NCBI GenBank assembly: GCA_030427425.1
Contig: JAUICQ010000002.1
Coordinates: 121,269-185,268 of the forward strand
DNA from: Fimbriimonadia bacterium
Lineage (GTDB): Bacteria > Armatimonadota > Fimbriimonadia > Fimbriimonadales > Fimbriimonadaceae
Length of the DNA: 64,000 nt
Reading direction: 5' to 3'
Shown here: one piece after another, positions 37,498 to 46,614 of the stretch
Layout of the letters: each line of letters starts with the position of its first letter
Position numbering within the stretch: position 1 is the stretch's first letter
Position numbers and translations under genes: made by a program
The notes under the pieces: generated by a model
Seen by the model: only the letters and a program-made list of their open reading frames with translations
Databases searched by the model: none
Told to the model about the DNA's origin: nothing

Positions 37498-38709
37498 GTG
37501 GAATTGAAAAGCACTATAGGAAAACATACAGATAATCAATTAGCACTAAACTGTACATACTTTATATTATATGCAGGTATATCTATCTACAAAATATACT
37601 ACAGTGTCTGGATAGGTGAATTAAATAAACTCCACTACTACACAATAGCTTACTGCTCACAAGCTATTGCAAGTCTCATTGCATACTATATGCTTTACTA
37701 TATCCATAGATACATCAGTACATATAGTATTATTATCATATCTGCTTTTTTAACTGGAGCAGGAGTACTGTTAAGCACTATTACCACAGGAATATACTGT
37801 CCCATAGTTTCAGGATTTATTACAGGATTAGGTCTTTTTTCTTTTTTCTATACTATGAATAATCTTTTAAAGGCACTCACAGCAAGTAATAACTTTCTAC
37901 ATTCAAACATGATTAACAACTTAGGTAGGTTATTCGGAATAACAACAGCTACCCTACTGATATTCATTTACTCATTGGAAATATCCTCGCTGCACCTAAC
38001 CATTCTGATAGGCGGAGGATTAGTTATTTCTAGCGTTATACCAATGCTTTGCATTAAAAAGTCTAAATTTAATAAATCAGCTCTTAAACACATAGTGCCT
38101 CCAATATCAATAAGTAAATTTATTGTACTATACGCTACAAATAAATTAACTATTAATTTCATTATACTTATCAATTATTTTGTTGCTTTTTGTATAAATA
38201 TACTCATTCCATTCTTTCCAGTAATACTTTTTAAAAGCAATGAAAGTATTTTAACTATAGGAGCTACCATGGGGATAGGCTGGTTAATTACAGGTATAAC
38301 ACAGTATTCTCTTGCTAAATATTCTTTATCTAAATATGCAAAATCAATCTTTATTGGAAGTAATGTGCTCATGCTTATACTTACATTATTAATGTATAGC
38401 TCAAATATAAGTTATCCAATAGGAATTATTTTATTCTTTCTTTTATACGGAATCATAAGCATTTTTAGAAGATTGATAGAGAACAAGATAGTATCAAAAG
38501 AAATCTCATCTGACTGGTTCTCTATTGCTATCATAGCTTCTATGTTAGGCAATATTTCAGGAGCCATAGCAGGTGGATATTTATTCTGCTATAACCTTAA
38601 CCACTACGCCTTTCTTACGTCCTCTATAGCTATAGCTTTTAGTATTCTAATCAGCATCGTTTACTTCAGAAAGATTCATCAGAACACCATTAGATACTTA
38701 TCAAATTAA
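37498..38709 (+). CDS. MFS-like multi-pass membrane transporter
   Basis: The 403-residue protein has about 12 hydrophobic helices in two halves separated by a charged loop near residue 195 (IKKSKFNKSALKH). It resembles major facilitator superfamily proteins in size and layout. The signature motif between helices 2 and 3 is absent, and the sequence is divergent and AT-driven (rich in Ile, Asn, Lys). The start may be GTG 37498 or TTG 37504; AGGTGA at 37491-37496 fits the latter spacing better. Substrate unknown. It runs into the convergent secretin gene, with six bases between stops, and diverges from the small peptide gene, which could be its cargo. Confidence 0.7.
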   Translation: MELKSTIGKHTDNQLALNCTYFILYAGISIYKIYYSVWIGELNKLHYYTIAYCSQAIASLIAYYMLYYIHRYISTYSIIIISAFLTGAGVLLSTITTGIYCPIVSGFITGLGLFSFFYTMNNLLKALTASNNFLHSNMINNLGRLFGITTATLLIFIYSLEISSLHLTILIGGGLVISSVIPMLCIKKSKFNKSALKHIVPPISISKFIVLYATNKLTINFIILINYFVAFCINILIPFFPVILFKSNESILTIGATMGIGWLITGITQYSLAKYSLSKYAKSIFIGSNVLMLILTLLMYSSNISYPIGIILFFLLYGIISIFRRLIENKIVSKEISSDWFSIAIIASMLGNISGAIAGGYLFCYNLNHYAFLTSSIAIAFSILISIVYFRKIHQNTIRYLSN

Positions 38710-38715
38710 ACCCAC

Positions 38716-40335
38716 TTAATCGTTATCTGTAACTATATCTACAGTAATAAATATTAAGAGATCACGTTCGGTATCATTAGAGGTGCTCTTTGAAAACAGT
38801 CTTCCTAGCAGTGGTATGTCTCCTAAAATCGGCACTTTACTATGAGAAGTTTCCCGATACTTGTTCTTCATACCACCTAAAACGATTGTTTCACCATTCT
38901 TAACTTTTGTTACAATATCTAACTGCTGTTCCTGCTGTTTATACTTAATATCTTCATTTTTAACAGGAATAAATTTACTAATGATTGGTTTCAGGTGAAT
39001 CGTGATTGTACCGTCTCCGTTAATCCTCGGATTAATATGTAAACTCCGCTTCGATTCTTTTTCGTAAATCTCCTGCTCGACCTCTATCCTAGAGCTATTA
39101 CCAGATGATGCATCCTTCTTCAGTAAGTATGCATGCTTATCAACCAACTCTATTTTCGCAGGCTGATTGTTTAATGTTCTCAGCATAGGAGAATCCACAG
39201 TTTTCGAATTAGAATCGTTTAACTGAGCTCTTAACTGCATTACATTATTACCCTGAGCAAATTTAAAGAAGAAAGGCACCATGGGAACAAAACTCTGCAA
39301 TGCTTTATCACCCTTGCCACTATCACCACCTTTAATAGCTGGAACCGAATTTTTTGTCACGTTTTCATTAACCCCTAATGAATAATCTTTATCATCCTTA
39401 CTTCCAAGAATCTTCCAATCTACACCTGTCTCTAAGCTATCACCAATAGTAGTTTCAATAAACTCTACTTTAACTACAACTTGCTCTGGGGCAACATCAA
39501 TCATCTTTACTGTTTTTTCTAGCTTCTCTACTGCCTCAGATGTTCCTTTCACAATAAGATTATTATCAACCGGACTGTAGCTTAGGTATTCAATCCCCTC
39601 AGGCACAAGTCCTCTTCCAGGGGCAGGATTATTGTTATTAGGTAATCCTCTCCCTGGCAAAACGTAAGGAGACGGTCGATTGTAAGGCATAGGGTTTGGC
39701 TGCTTACTATTACCAGGCAATGTACTTCCAGTAGAATAAGGCGAACTACCAGGCATTGGCGTGGGAAGACTATGGGAACTATCGCCATCTATATTAGGAA
39801 ATTGATGAGAAGCAGTCGGCTTAATATCAATCATCGACTGAACTCCATCCTCCGAATCTTTATTTTCAACTACCGAAGTATGTTTAGAGGATATAAAATC
39901 TTTGCCAGAATCCGTTTTATGATTTTTTTCATCTAACTTTGATGATGTTAACATCTCATAAACTTCTTTAACATCTAAATTATTACACTTAATTTTACAA
40001 GTAATAGAGAATGTTTTATCTAAATCTACTACAGGAGCATTCCCTTTCCTAATAATGTAAACACCATTAGCATCTAGTTCGGCCCATCCACCTGCGCTAC
40101 TGCAAATATACCTAACAGCATCATTAGCTTCTATGTTCTGAACATTTAAATTTATCTTATTAAACGGTTCTTCAGAAGGAACTACTATAAATTGTAAACC
40201 AGTCTCATCCGATATTGCTTTTACTGCACTTGTTAAACTGGCATTCATCAACTTAACACTTACTGATTTGGCTTCTGCTACAGAGCTAAAAGCTCCTAAC
40301 ATGAATACTAACGTAGTTATTTTTTTATCTAGCAT
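38716..40335 (-). CDS. Secretin (type II/type IV pilus outer-membrane channel family)
   Basis: The ATG at 40335 has GAAGGG (40340-40345) upstream and begins a signal peptide (MLDKKITTLVFMLGAFSSVAEA). The mature 518 or so residues contain an STN/N0-like domain (SVKLMNASLTSAVKAISDETGLQFIVV), N-domains (VEYLSYSPVDNNLIVKGT region, with SPVDNNLIV before the linker) and a C-terminal secretin domain with the closing block VPILGDIPLLGRLFSKS followed by ERDLLIFIT. A Pro/Gly/Asn-rich linker (about residues 175-260) separates them. It forms the outer-membrane pore of a type II secretion or type IV pilus-like machine. The STN-domain gene 40357-41016 lies 21 bases upstream in an operon. No ATPase, pilin or pilus assembly genes are nearby. 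Confidence 0.9.
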   Translation of the reverse strand: MLDKKITTLVFMLGAFSSVAEAKSVSVKLMNASLTSAVKAISDETGLQFIVVPSEEPFNKINLNVQNIEANDAVRYICSSAGGWAELDANGVYIIRKGNAPVVDLDKTFSITCKIKCNNLDVKEVYEMLTSSKLDEKNHKTDSGKDFISSKHTSVVENKDSEDGVQSMIDIKPTASHQFPNIDGDSSHSLPTPMPGSSPYSTGSTLPGNSKQPNPMPYNRPSPYVLPGRGLPNNNNPAPGRGLVPEGIEYLSYSPVDNNLIVKGTSEAVEKLEKTVKMIDVAPEQVVVKVEFIETTIGDSLETGVDWKILGSKDDKDYSLGVNENVTKNSVPAIKGGDSGKGDKALQSFVPMVPFFFKFAQGNNVMQLRAQLNDSNSKTVDSPMLRTLNNQPAKIELVDKHAYLLKKDASSGNSSRIEVEQEIYEKESKRSLHINPRINGDGTITIHLKPIISKFIPVKNEDIKYKQQEQQLDIVTKVKNGETIVLGGMKNKYRETSHSKVPILGDIPLLGRLFSKSTSNDTERDLLIFITVDIVTDND

Positions 40336-40356
40336 ATTTCCCTTCATCAATTCTCT

Positions 40357-41016
40357 CTATCTGTAATTCCCTAAATTAGACCCGAAAGACGGTCGTCTAC
40401 CGTAACCTGCTCTATTACCAAGCAAATTACTTCTTCCACCAAATCCGCCACCTAAAGGTCTATTAGATATTAATGTATTTTCTGTATGTAAATCTAACTT
40501 ATCAATACCGATACCTTCGCTAGCAAGTAAAGTAAATAAAACTTGCGGATCCATGCTAATTTTAATTTTCTTTTCAACTATTCCGCCACCAAAACTAGCT
40601 ATCTTGCTCTTGCCTTTCTGATCCATACTTGCAGTATTCTTTTTATTATCTTGTTTTAGCTTATTAAGGTATTCTGCTAGTTTAGCTCTATCTTTCTGCG
40701 ATTCTATATCACGCACATTATTCGCAAATAATTTATAATCAGCACCCTCTTTCACATAACCAGCATTCAGCTGTGCTAATAAACTTTGTAGAATTGTCTC
40801 TAGTGGTGCATTATCTACATGCATAGTAACATTCCCACTAATCTCATCTGGCAGAACACATTTAACACCCTTACTTGCTAAGAGTGTACTGATAACTTTT
40901 TTACCATCACAATTATCTACATGAAGACTAATCTCCGATGCTTTGTTATAGTTAGTACATAAAAAAGCTAGTATAATAACAGTCCGATTTATATTTTTAA
41001 AGGTAGCTTTAAACAT
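40357..41016 (-). CDS. Exported STN-domain protein, partner of the secretin
   Basis: The 219-residue protein has a signal peptide (about 1-26, KATFKNINRTVIILAFLC then cleavage near KASE). An STN/N0-type domain follows (VISTLLASKGVKCVLPDEISGNVTMHVDNAPLETILQSLLAQLNAGY), which is the fold at the N-terminus of secretins and TonB receptors. The tail is Gly/Arg/Asn-rich and disordered. AGGGAGAG lies just before the ATG. It precedes the secretin gene by 21 bases. It probably assembles with the secretin N-ring or acts as a pilot-like factor; this is inference. Confidence 0.8.
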   Translation of the reverse strand: MFKATFKNINRTVIILAFLCTNYNKASEISLHVDNCDGKKVISTLLASKGVKCVLPDEISGNVTMHVDNAPLETILQSLLAQLNAGYVKEGADYKLFANNVRDIESQKDRAKLAEYLNKLKQDNKKNTASMDQKGKSKIASFGGGIVEKKIKISMDPQVLFTLLASEGIGIDKLDLHTENTLISNRPLGGGFGGRSNLLGNRAGYGRRPSFGSNLGNYR

Positions 41017-41088
41017 CTCTCCCTCTATTTTACTAGCAAAAATTACATGAGAGTTCGATTTGAAGAAAAAATAATAACTAAAGATGAT

Positions 41089-41174
<86 letters not shown>

Positions 41175-41209
41175 TTATACTAAGAATAATTTTACCCTAT
41201 TAACAGCAC

Positions 41210-41881
41210 TTACAACTCCTTTTCAAATAAAGTAATGTCCAATACTCCATAAATTATAGAGTCTCTCTGCTTTGTACTACTAATAGTTACATAACTAAGG
41301 TAATTAGAGGTTCTACTATTAAATTTATAAGTTTCCGGACAGTAGTCATGAAATTTTGTCGTTATAAAACCAGTTCTATTAAATATCTCTATAGGCATTA
41401 TTATCGTACTGCATGTAGCCTTAGCTGTACCATTATCATAAAGGGCAAGCACTAAAAAACTATCATTCTGAAAAATTTTCACTTTCCCACTAGTAAGCAC
41501 CTTTGTATAATTATCTTGTAATAATGCTGTAGTATTATTACACTTGTTCCTCTCATTACAGCCTAGAGGTCTTCCATCTGCATCGCAGAATACTTTCCAA
41601 CAACTCTCACTGCTCTCTTCCAAGCTCCGATGTTCAGGTTTATTATCAAAGTATATCTCTATTGGAAAAATTTCAATGCTTGGTAAACCATTCATGAAAT
41701 GGTATAGGAATTTATCATCCTGTCGCCTTTCAACCGTGATAAATCCAAAGAAAGTCTTCCCATAAATGCTATCCATTACGTTGGTAGAAGCATTTATAGA
41801 ATTAGATAAAAAAATCGCACTGACACTTATTACAAAACAACAGAATCTTCTTGAAACACTTTTGAAATTATTTAGTAGCAT
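41210..41881 (-). CDS. Secreted cysteine-containing protein of unknown function
   Basis: The ATG at 41881 has AGAGG upstream at good distance and starts a signal peptide (MLLNNFKSVSRRFCCFVISVSAIFLS, cleavage near NASTN). The mature domain is about 195 residues and rich in beta-strand patterns, with a cysteine cluster C-x9-C-x3-C near SCWKVFCDADGRPLGCNERNKC. I do not recognise the family. Its stop lies 36 bases from tRNA-Leu and it diverges from gyrA by a terminator-containing gap. Confidence 0.7.
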   Translation of the reverse strand: MLLNNFKSVSRRFCCFVISVSAIFLSNSINASTNVMDSIYGKTFFGFITVERRQDDKFLYHFMNGLPSIEIFPIEIYFDNKPEHRSLEESSESCWKVFCDADGRPLGCNERNKCNNTTALLQDNYTKVLTSGKVKIFQNDSFLVLALYDNGTAKATCSTIIMPIEIFNRTGFITTKFHDYCPETYKFNSRTSNYLSYVTISSTKQRDSIIYGVLDITLFEKEL

Positions 41882-41998
41882 TGCATTACCTCTTTCCAAT
41901 AATTTTATTTATTAAGCGGTAGCAATGCAACTATAATGTAGGTTTCTTTAGTATATTTATCAAATAAGAGTAAAAATTATAGAATTTTAATTAAATTT

Positions 41999-42032
41999 AA
42001 GCATTGGATGGTTGAATAACCATCCAATGCTT
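41999..42032 (-). terminator. gyrA terminator
   Basis: A perfect 15-bp stem (AAGCATTGGATGGTT 41999-42013 with AACCATCCAATGCTT 42018-42032) has a four-base loop. It starts nine bases after the gyrA stop on the minus strand and is followed by a T-rich stretch. Confidence 0.88.
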
Positions 42033-42040
42033 ACCAGACA

Positions 42041-44521
42041 TTAACTCTGATCTTCTTCGTCAACAGTAGTAACCAATGTTGGATTCTCGCCTTCATCTGC
42101 ATCAGCAACTACCCTGGCAATACTACGTACGGCATCATCCTTCCCTAGATTAATTAACTTCACGCCTTGAGTAATTCTGCCAACAATTCGAATATCCTTA
42201 ACAATCATCCGGATAGCTTTACCTTTGGTGGTCATAATTAGCAGCCTATCATCATCATTAACTACTTCAGCACCAACTATCAGACCGGTCTTCTCTGTAC
42301 AGTTCATAGTAAGAACACCCGATCCACCTCTTCCTTGCACTCGGTACTCATTTAGATCTGTACGTTTACCAAAACCATTTTCCCCTACAACTAATAAGGA
42401 CGCATCAGGCTGAATAATGGCTGAGGAAACAATCTCATCTTTATTCTTCAGTGTAATAGCTCTAATACCACCTGCACTTCTCGATCTATTTTTAATAGTG
42501 CTCTCTGCAAACCGTATCGATTGTCCACATCTAGTAACAATGATAATATCATCATTACCACTTGTTTTATGAGCCCATGATAATTCGTCATCTTTTTCAA
42601 TATCAAAAGCTATGAGGCCATTAGATCTAATGTTAGCAAAATTACTTAGAGCTGTACGTTTAATCTCACCCAATTTGGTAATTAAGGTCAGGTACCCTTC
42701 GCCTTTAATATCTCTGATACTAATAGCAGCAGTTACCTTCTCTTCGCTCTCGATAGAGATATAGTTAATCACCGGCATTCCGCGCGATCCCCTACCTGTC
42801 TCAGGAATGTCGTATGCCCTTAATTTATAAACTCTTCCTCTATCAGTAAAGAACAGAATAAAGTTATGGGTATTAACCTGGAAAAGATGAGCTGGTTCAT
42901 CATCACTCTTCATCTTATTCATCACACCCATTCCGCCACGTTTCTGTTCCCGATAAGCATCCATGCTTACCCTCTTAATATAACCATCTCTGCTAACAGA
43001 AATAATCGCTTCTTCTTCTGGAATTAAGTCTTCTTCAGTAAATTCACCAGCTTCACGAGCTATTATTTTTGTCCTTCGTTCATCACCATGCTTATTTCTA
43101 ATATAAGTTATTTCATCATTAAGCACTTTAACCAATCTAGTATTATCAGTCAATATCTCCATTAAGTTCTGGACTTTCATGAGTGCTTCTTTGTAATCTT
43201 GCTCTAGCTTCAACTGTTCTAGTTTGGTTAATCTACGGAGCGGCATAGCTAATATTGCATTAGCTTGGAATGGAGACATATCAAACTTCTTTACCAATCC
43301 TAATCTAGCCTCTCCAGGATCATCTGAACTTCGAATAACAGCAATTACTTCATCTAAAAATCTTCTTGCAATCTGGAATCCTTCATTTAGATGAACCTCT
43401 TCTAAAGCTTTGTAAATTTCATAACGAGTCCTTCGCTCGATTATTATTCTACGATGCTTTATATACTGATCCAGCAATGTTAATAAAGGTAGAGTATTTG
43501 GTGCATTCTCCACCAAGCTAAGCATGATACAACCAAAAGTAGTTCTTAAATCTGTATGCTTGAGCAAGTAATTTAAAGCCCGATTAGGATTAACATCTCT
43601 TCTCAGCTCTATTTCAATTCTCATTCCTCTCTTATCAGAGAAATCGTCTACACGGAGGATGCCGTCAAACTTTTTATGTTTTGCAATATCTGCAATCCGC
43701 TTAATAAGGGTAGTTTTATTAGTTTGATAAGGAATCTCAGTAACGACAATCAACGATTTACCCATTTCACTAGGTTCTATCATTGTCTTAGCCTGCAATG
43801 TAACAGATCCTCTACCTGTCTCATAGGCATTCCTAATACCCTGAGTTCCCATAATTATTCCATATGTAGGAAAATCGGGACCTGGCATAATAGCCATAAT
43901 ATCATCCAAACTACAGTCTGGAGATTCAATACGCTTTAATATGGCATTACATACTTCAGTAAGATTATGGGGAGGCATATTGGTAGCCATACCTACCGCA
44001 ATACCCTGAACTCCATTACATAATAAGTTTGGAAACTTTCCGGGAAGCACTACTGGCTCATCAGTCTCTTGAAGATAGTTAGGGATCCAATCTACAGTCT
44101 CTTTATCTAAATCTTCAAGTACCTCCATTGCAACAGGAGTAAGACGAACCTCAGTATAACGCATCTGAGCAGGAGGATCGCCATCCACGTTACCAAAGTT
44201 ACCCTGACCGTCTACTAGTGGGTATCTTAAAGCAAATGGTTGTGCCAACCTAACAATTGAAGGATATATTACCTCCTGACCATGTGGGTGAAAGTTTGCT
44301 TGAGTATCACCAGCAACTTTAGCAGATTTTGTATGACGCTGATCCGGACCCAAGTTCAATAACTTCATCGCATACAGTATACGACGCTGAACAGGCTTTA
44401 ATCCGTCTCTAACATCAGGCAATGCACGGGATACAATTACCGACATCGCATAATTTACATAACTCCTACCGAGCTCTTCATCTATCTTGATGGTTCTTAT
44501 GGGTAACTTAGCTTCTGACAA
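42041..44521 (-). CDS. gyrA: DNA gyrase subunit A
   Basis: GyrA is the DNA-cutting subunit of gyrase. The 826-residue protein has the breakage-reunion domain with catalytic Y122 (MRYTEVRL) and a C-terminal beta-pinwheel. A GyrA box (QKRGGMG, near residue 535) distinguishes it from ParC. The quinolone-resistance region is unusual: it reads HPHGQEVIYPSIVR, giving Q82, E83 and P87 where E. coli has D82, S83 and D87. The length is normal, and the acidic C-terminus (VDEEDQS) is typical. gyrB is not in the window. The terminator at 41999 closes the gene. Confidence 0.95.
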   Translation of the reverse strand: MSEAKLPIRTIKIDEELGRSYVNYAMSVIVSRALPDVRDGLKPVQRRILYAMKLLNLGPDQRHTKSAKVAGDTQANFHPHGQEVIYPSIVRLAQPFALRYPLVDGQGNFGNVDGDPPAQMRYTEVRLTPVAMEVLEDLDKETVDWIPNYLQETDEPVVLPGKFPNLLCNGVQGIAVGMATNMPPHNLTEVCNAILKRIESPDCSLDDIMAIMPGPDFPTYGIIMGTQGIRNAYETGRGSVTLQAKTMIEPSEMGKSLIVVTEIPYQTNKTTLIKRIADIAKHKKFDGILRVDDFSDKRGMRIEIELRRDVNPNRALNYLLKHTDLRTTFGCIMLSLVENAPNTLPLLTLLDQYIKHRRIIIERRTRYEIYKALEEVHLNEGFQIARRFLDEVIAVIRSSDDPGEARLGLVKKFDMSPFQANAILAMPLRRLTKLEQLKLEQDYKEALMKVQNLMEILTDNTRLVKVLNDEITYIRNKHGDERRTKIIAREAGEFTEEDLIPEEEAIISVSRDGYIKRVSMDAYREQKRGGMGVMNKMKSDDEPAHLFQVNTHNFILFFTDRGRVYKLRAYDIPETGRGSRGMPVINYISIESEEKVTAAISIRDIKGEGYLTLITKLGEIKRTALSNFANIRSNGLIAFDIEKDDELSWAHKTSGNDDIIIVTRCGQSIRFAESTIKNRSRSAGGIRAITLKNKDEIVSSAIIQPDASLLVVGENGFGKRTDLNEYRVQGRGGSGVLTMNCTEKTGLIVGAEVVNDDDRLLIMTTKGKAIRMIVKDIRIVGRITQGVKLINLGKDDAVRSIARVVADADEGENPTLVTTVDEEDQS

Positions 44522-44731
44522 ATTAAACTCTCACTATATATTAATTAACACCTATATTTTACCCGGTTTCCATTTCTACCATTCACTAACCACCTAAATA
44601 CATCAATATACATCCACACTAAAACCTCCACTTATAAACACTTTCTTATAAATCCAGTAATAGTTCCAGTTGTTATAATATATTTTTTGCTGATTATCTA
44701 TATTAGATATATATTTTTTTGGAGAAAATGA

Positions 44732-46351
44732 ATGAAGTTTTCAAAGTTATTTAAATTCGCAGCCGTTATAACAGTAGCAAGTTTTTCGGGATGCAGCAAA
44801 AATGAAGTAATAGATGTACCTGTAGATGTATCACAATATACAAATGGCTTCTCGATGGGGTCTGGACATGGAGTATCATCTCTCGGTGGCAGTAAAGTTC
44901 CTTCTACAGAAAGAGAGGCTAGTGGTCAGGTGTTAGAAAACATCGATAAAGGAAGACAAGGTGATTGGAATATACTTGCACACGAAAAAGCTAAATCTAC
45001 TGGTGGTGAATTCGATTTCAGAACATTTGATACTATTAACGACGATGCACTAGGAGCAGAATTCAATAAAAGTGCTGGAAAATTTGATGAAATGGTAATA
45101 CCAGATCAGCTAGATTATCAAGTAGCTATCAGATGGCTAGATGGTGTAAAATTACTATCTAAATTTATAGACATCAATGAACACAGAGTACCTGTAGCAG
45201 TTATCGATACTGGTATTAATGAAACTGCTATCGACCTTGCTGGCCATGTTGAAGGTAAAGTTGACGCCAGAACTCCTGGAGGACCCGCTACGGACCTTGA
45301 TGGACACGGTACAGCTGTCGCAGGTGTAATAGGGGCTATTGCCACCAACGACCTCGGCATTCACGGCCTAGCTATAAACCCACGTTTATTTGCCGTAAAA
45401 GTATTAGCTACTCCAGATGATACAAAAACTGGAACTAATCTAGAAAATGAAAACACGCTTATAAGTGCTTTAGACGATATTCTAGACTTACGCAAATTTA
45501 AAGAATTACCATATGTAGTATGTAATGCCAGTATTGGTGGATATCAAGAAGCACCTGGAATGAAAGATAAGTACAGAGAATTATATGAAACCGGTGGAGT
45601 AGTTATGGTATCTGCATCAGGTAATGAATACGATCCTACAGGATCACAACCTGCTTACCAAGGTAGAGAAGATCTTAATGGTGGCGTCGCATATACCGTA
45701 TCCGTCGGTGGATACCATACCAACAACGATGGTTCCTATGATATGGGCAAAACAGCATTCTTCGGCAGTGACGGAGCAGGAAACAAATTTGGTAGCAACT
45801 ATAACAAGAGTACAAACCCAGAAGATCAATGGGTTCACGTTGCAGCACCATGTATGCGTATCTTCACGCTATCAGCTGGTCTAATACCTACTTTGAAGAA
45901 ACAGTTATCATCTGTACTTCACAAAAAAGGACTCACTGCTGAAGATCAGGACTTAATCAATAAACTATATCCTGTAAACCCTAATCTCTACACAAAAGAA
46001 ACAGGTACATCCCTAGCTTCTCCGATAGTAACAGGAATGATTGCAGCATCTATCATTAAACCATTACTACACCATAAGAAGTTTGGAGAAGGTAAACGCG
46101 TTTACGATCTAGTGTTTAAATCTTGTCAGCTAAGCCCTGCAACTAAAGACAATCCTAATGTTCTAGAATGGACTAAATACGGAAACGTAGATATGCCTAC
46201 CATGGCTGCTATAGGTCTGGTATTTGCAGGTGAAAAAGCAGAGAAAGTTAAAGCACAAATTGAAGAGCTGAACATAGAAGTTACAGATGAACTACTAGAG
46301 TACCTCAAAGAACTAGAAGCCGAAAGAGATAAGGCTAACGCACAAAAATAA
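44732..46351 (+). CDS. Subtilisin-like serine protease lipoprotein (S8 family), copy 1
   Basis: The 539-residue protein has a lipoprotein signal (FSGC, Cys21). The catalytic triad of family S8 is complete: Asp in VAVIDTGIN, His in DGHGTAVAGV, and Ser in ETGTSLASPIVTG, plus the oxyanion Asn in SASGNEYD. It would be an envelope-anchored protease with an N-terminal propeptide-like region of about 120 residues. The C-terminal 30 residues are a charged helix. GGAG (44721-44724) lies seven bases before the ATG. A paralogue follows 263 bases downstream. The two share triad layout, RW(L/P)(D/E) and VHVAAP but are clearly diverged. Substrates could be host or self proteins. Confidence 0.93.
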   Translation: MKFSKLFKFAAVITVASFSGCSKNEVIDVPVDVSQYTNGFSMGSGHGVSSLGGSKVPSTEREASGQVLENIDKGRQGDWNILAHEKAKSTGGEFDFRTFDTINDDALGAEFNKSAGKFDEMVIPDQLDYQVAIRWLDGVKLLSKFIDINEHRVPVAVIDTGINETAIDLAGHVEGKVDARTPGGPATDLDGHGTAVAGVIGAIATNDLGIHGLAINPRLFAVKVLATPDDTKTGTNLENENTLISALDDILDLRKFKELPYVVCNASIGGYQEAPGMKDKYRELYETGGVVMVSASGNEYDPTGSQPAYQGREDLNGGVAYTVSVGGYHTNNDGSYDMGKTAFFGSDGAGNKFGSNYNKSTNPEDQWVHVAAPCMRIFTLSAGLIPTLKKQLSSVLHKKGLTAEDQDLINKLYPVNPNLYTKETGTSLASPIVTGMIAASIIKPLLHHKKFGEGKRVYDLVFKSCQLSPATKDNPNVLEWTKYGNVDMPTMAAIGLVFAGEKAEKVKAQIEELNIEVTDELLEYLKELEAERDKANAQK

Positions 46352-46358
46352 AATAAAC

Positions 46359-46412
46359 AATTAGATTACTATTCTGGTTAAAATAGATACTCACCAGAAT
46401 AGTAACCTAATT
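46359..46412 (+). terminator. Long hairpin after subtilase copy 1
   Basis: TTACTATTCTGGT (46366-46378) pairs exactly with ACCAGAATAGTAA (46393-46405). One mismatch further out, AATTAG pairs with CTAATT, giving a stem of nearly 20 pairs. It starts eight bases after the stop. No long T run follows. Confidence 0.7.
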
Positions 46413-46432
46413 AGACAGACCTGAAGTATTCT

Positions 46433-46470
46433 TTATTGTGTTCAAATAATCTGTTATTTGAACACAATAA
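46433..46470 (+). promoter_or_regulatory. Perfect 17-bp hairpin upstream of subtilase copy 2
   Basis: TTATTGTGTTCAAATAA (46433-46449) is the exact complement of the run 46454-46470, with a four-base TCTG loop. There is no T tract. It lies 145 bases before copy 2. It could be an operator, a 5'-UTR element or the end of a small RNA. Confidence 0.55.
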
Positions 46471-46614
46471 TACGGAGTAACAAGAGGAGTGTAAATCACG
46501 GTGTCAGCAAGATGAGTTTATCCGCGAATACGATCACTTACCATCTTTTTAAACAACCAATACACGGGTCAGACTAATTAATCTACTAAAACACAGAAAT
46601 TTGGAGCATTAAAC

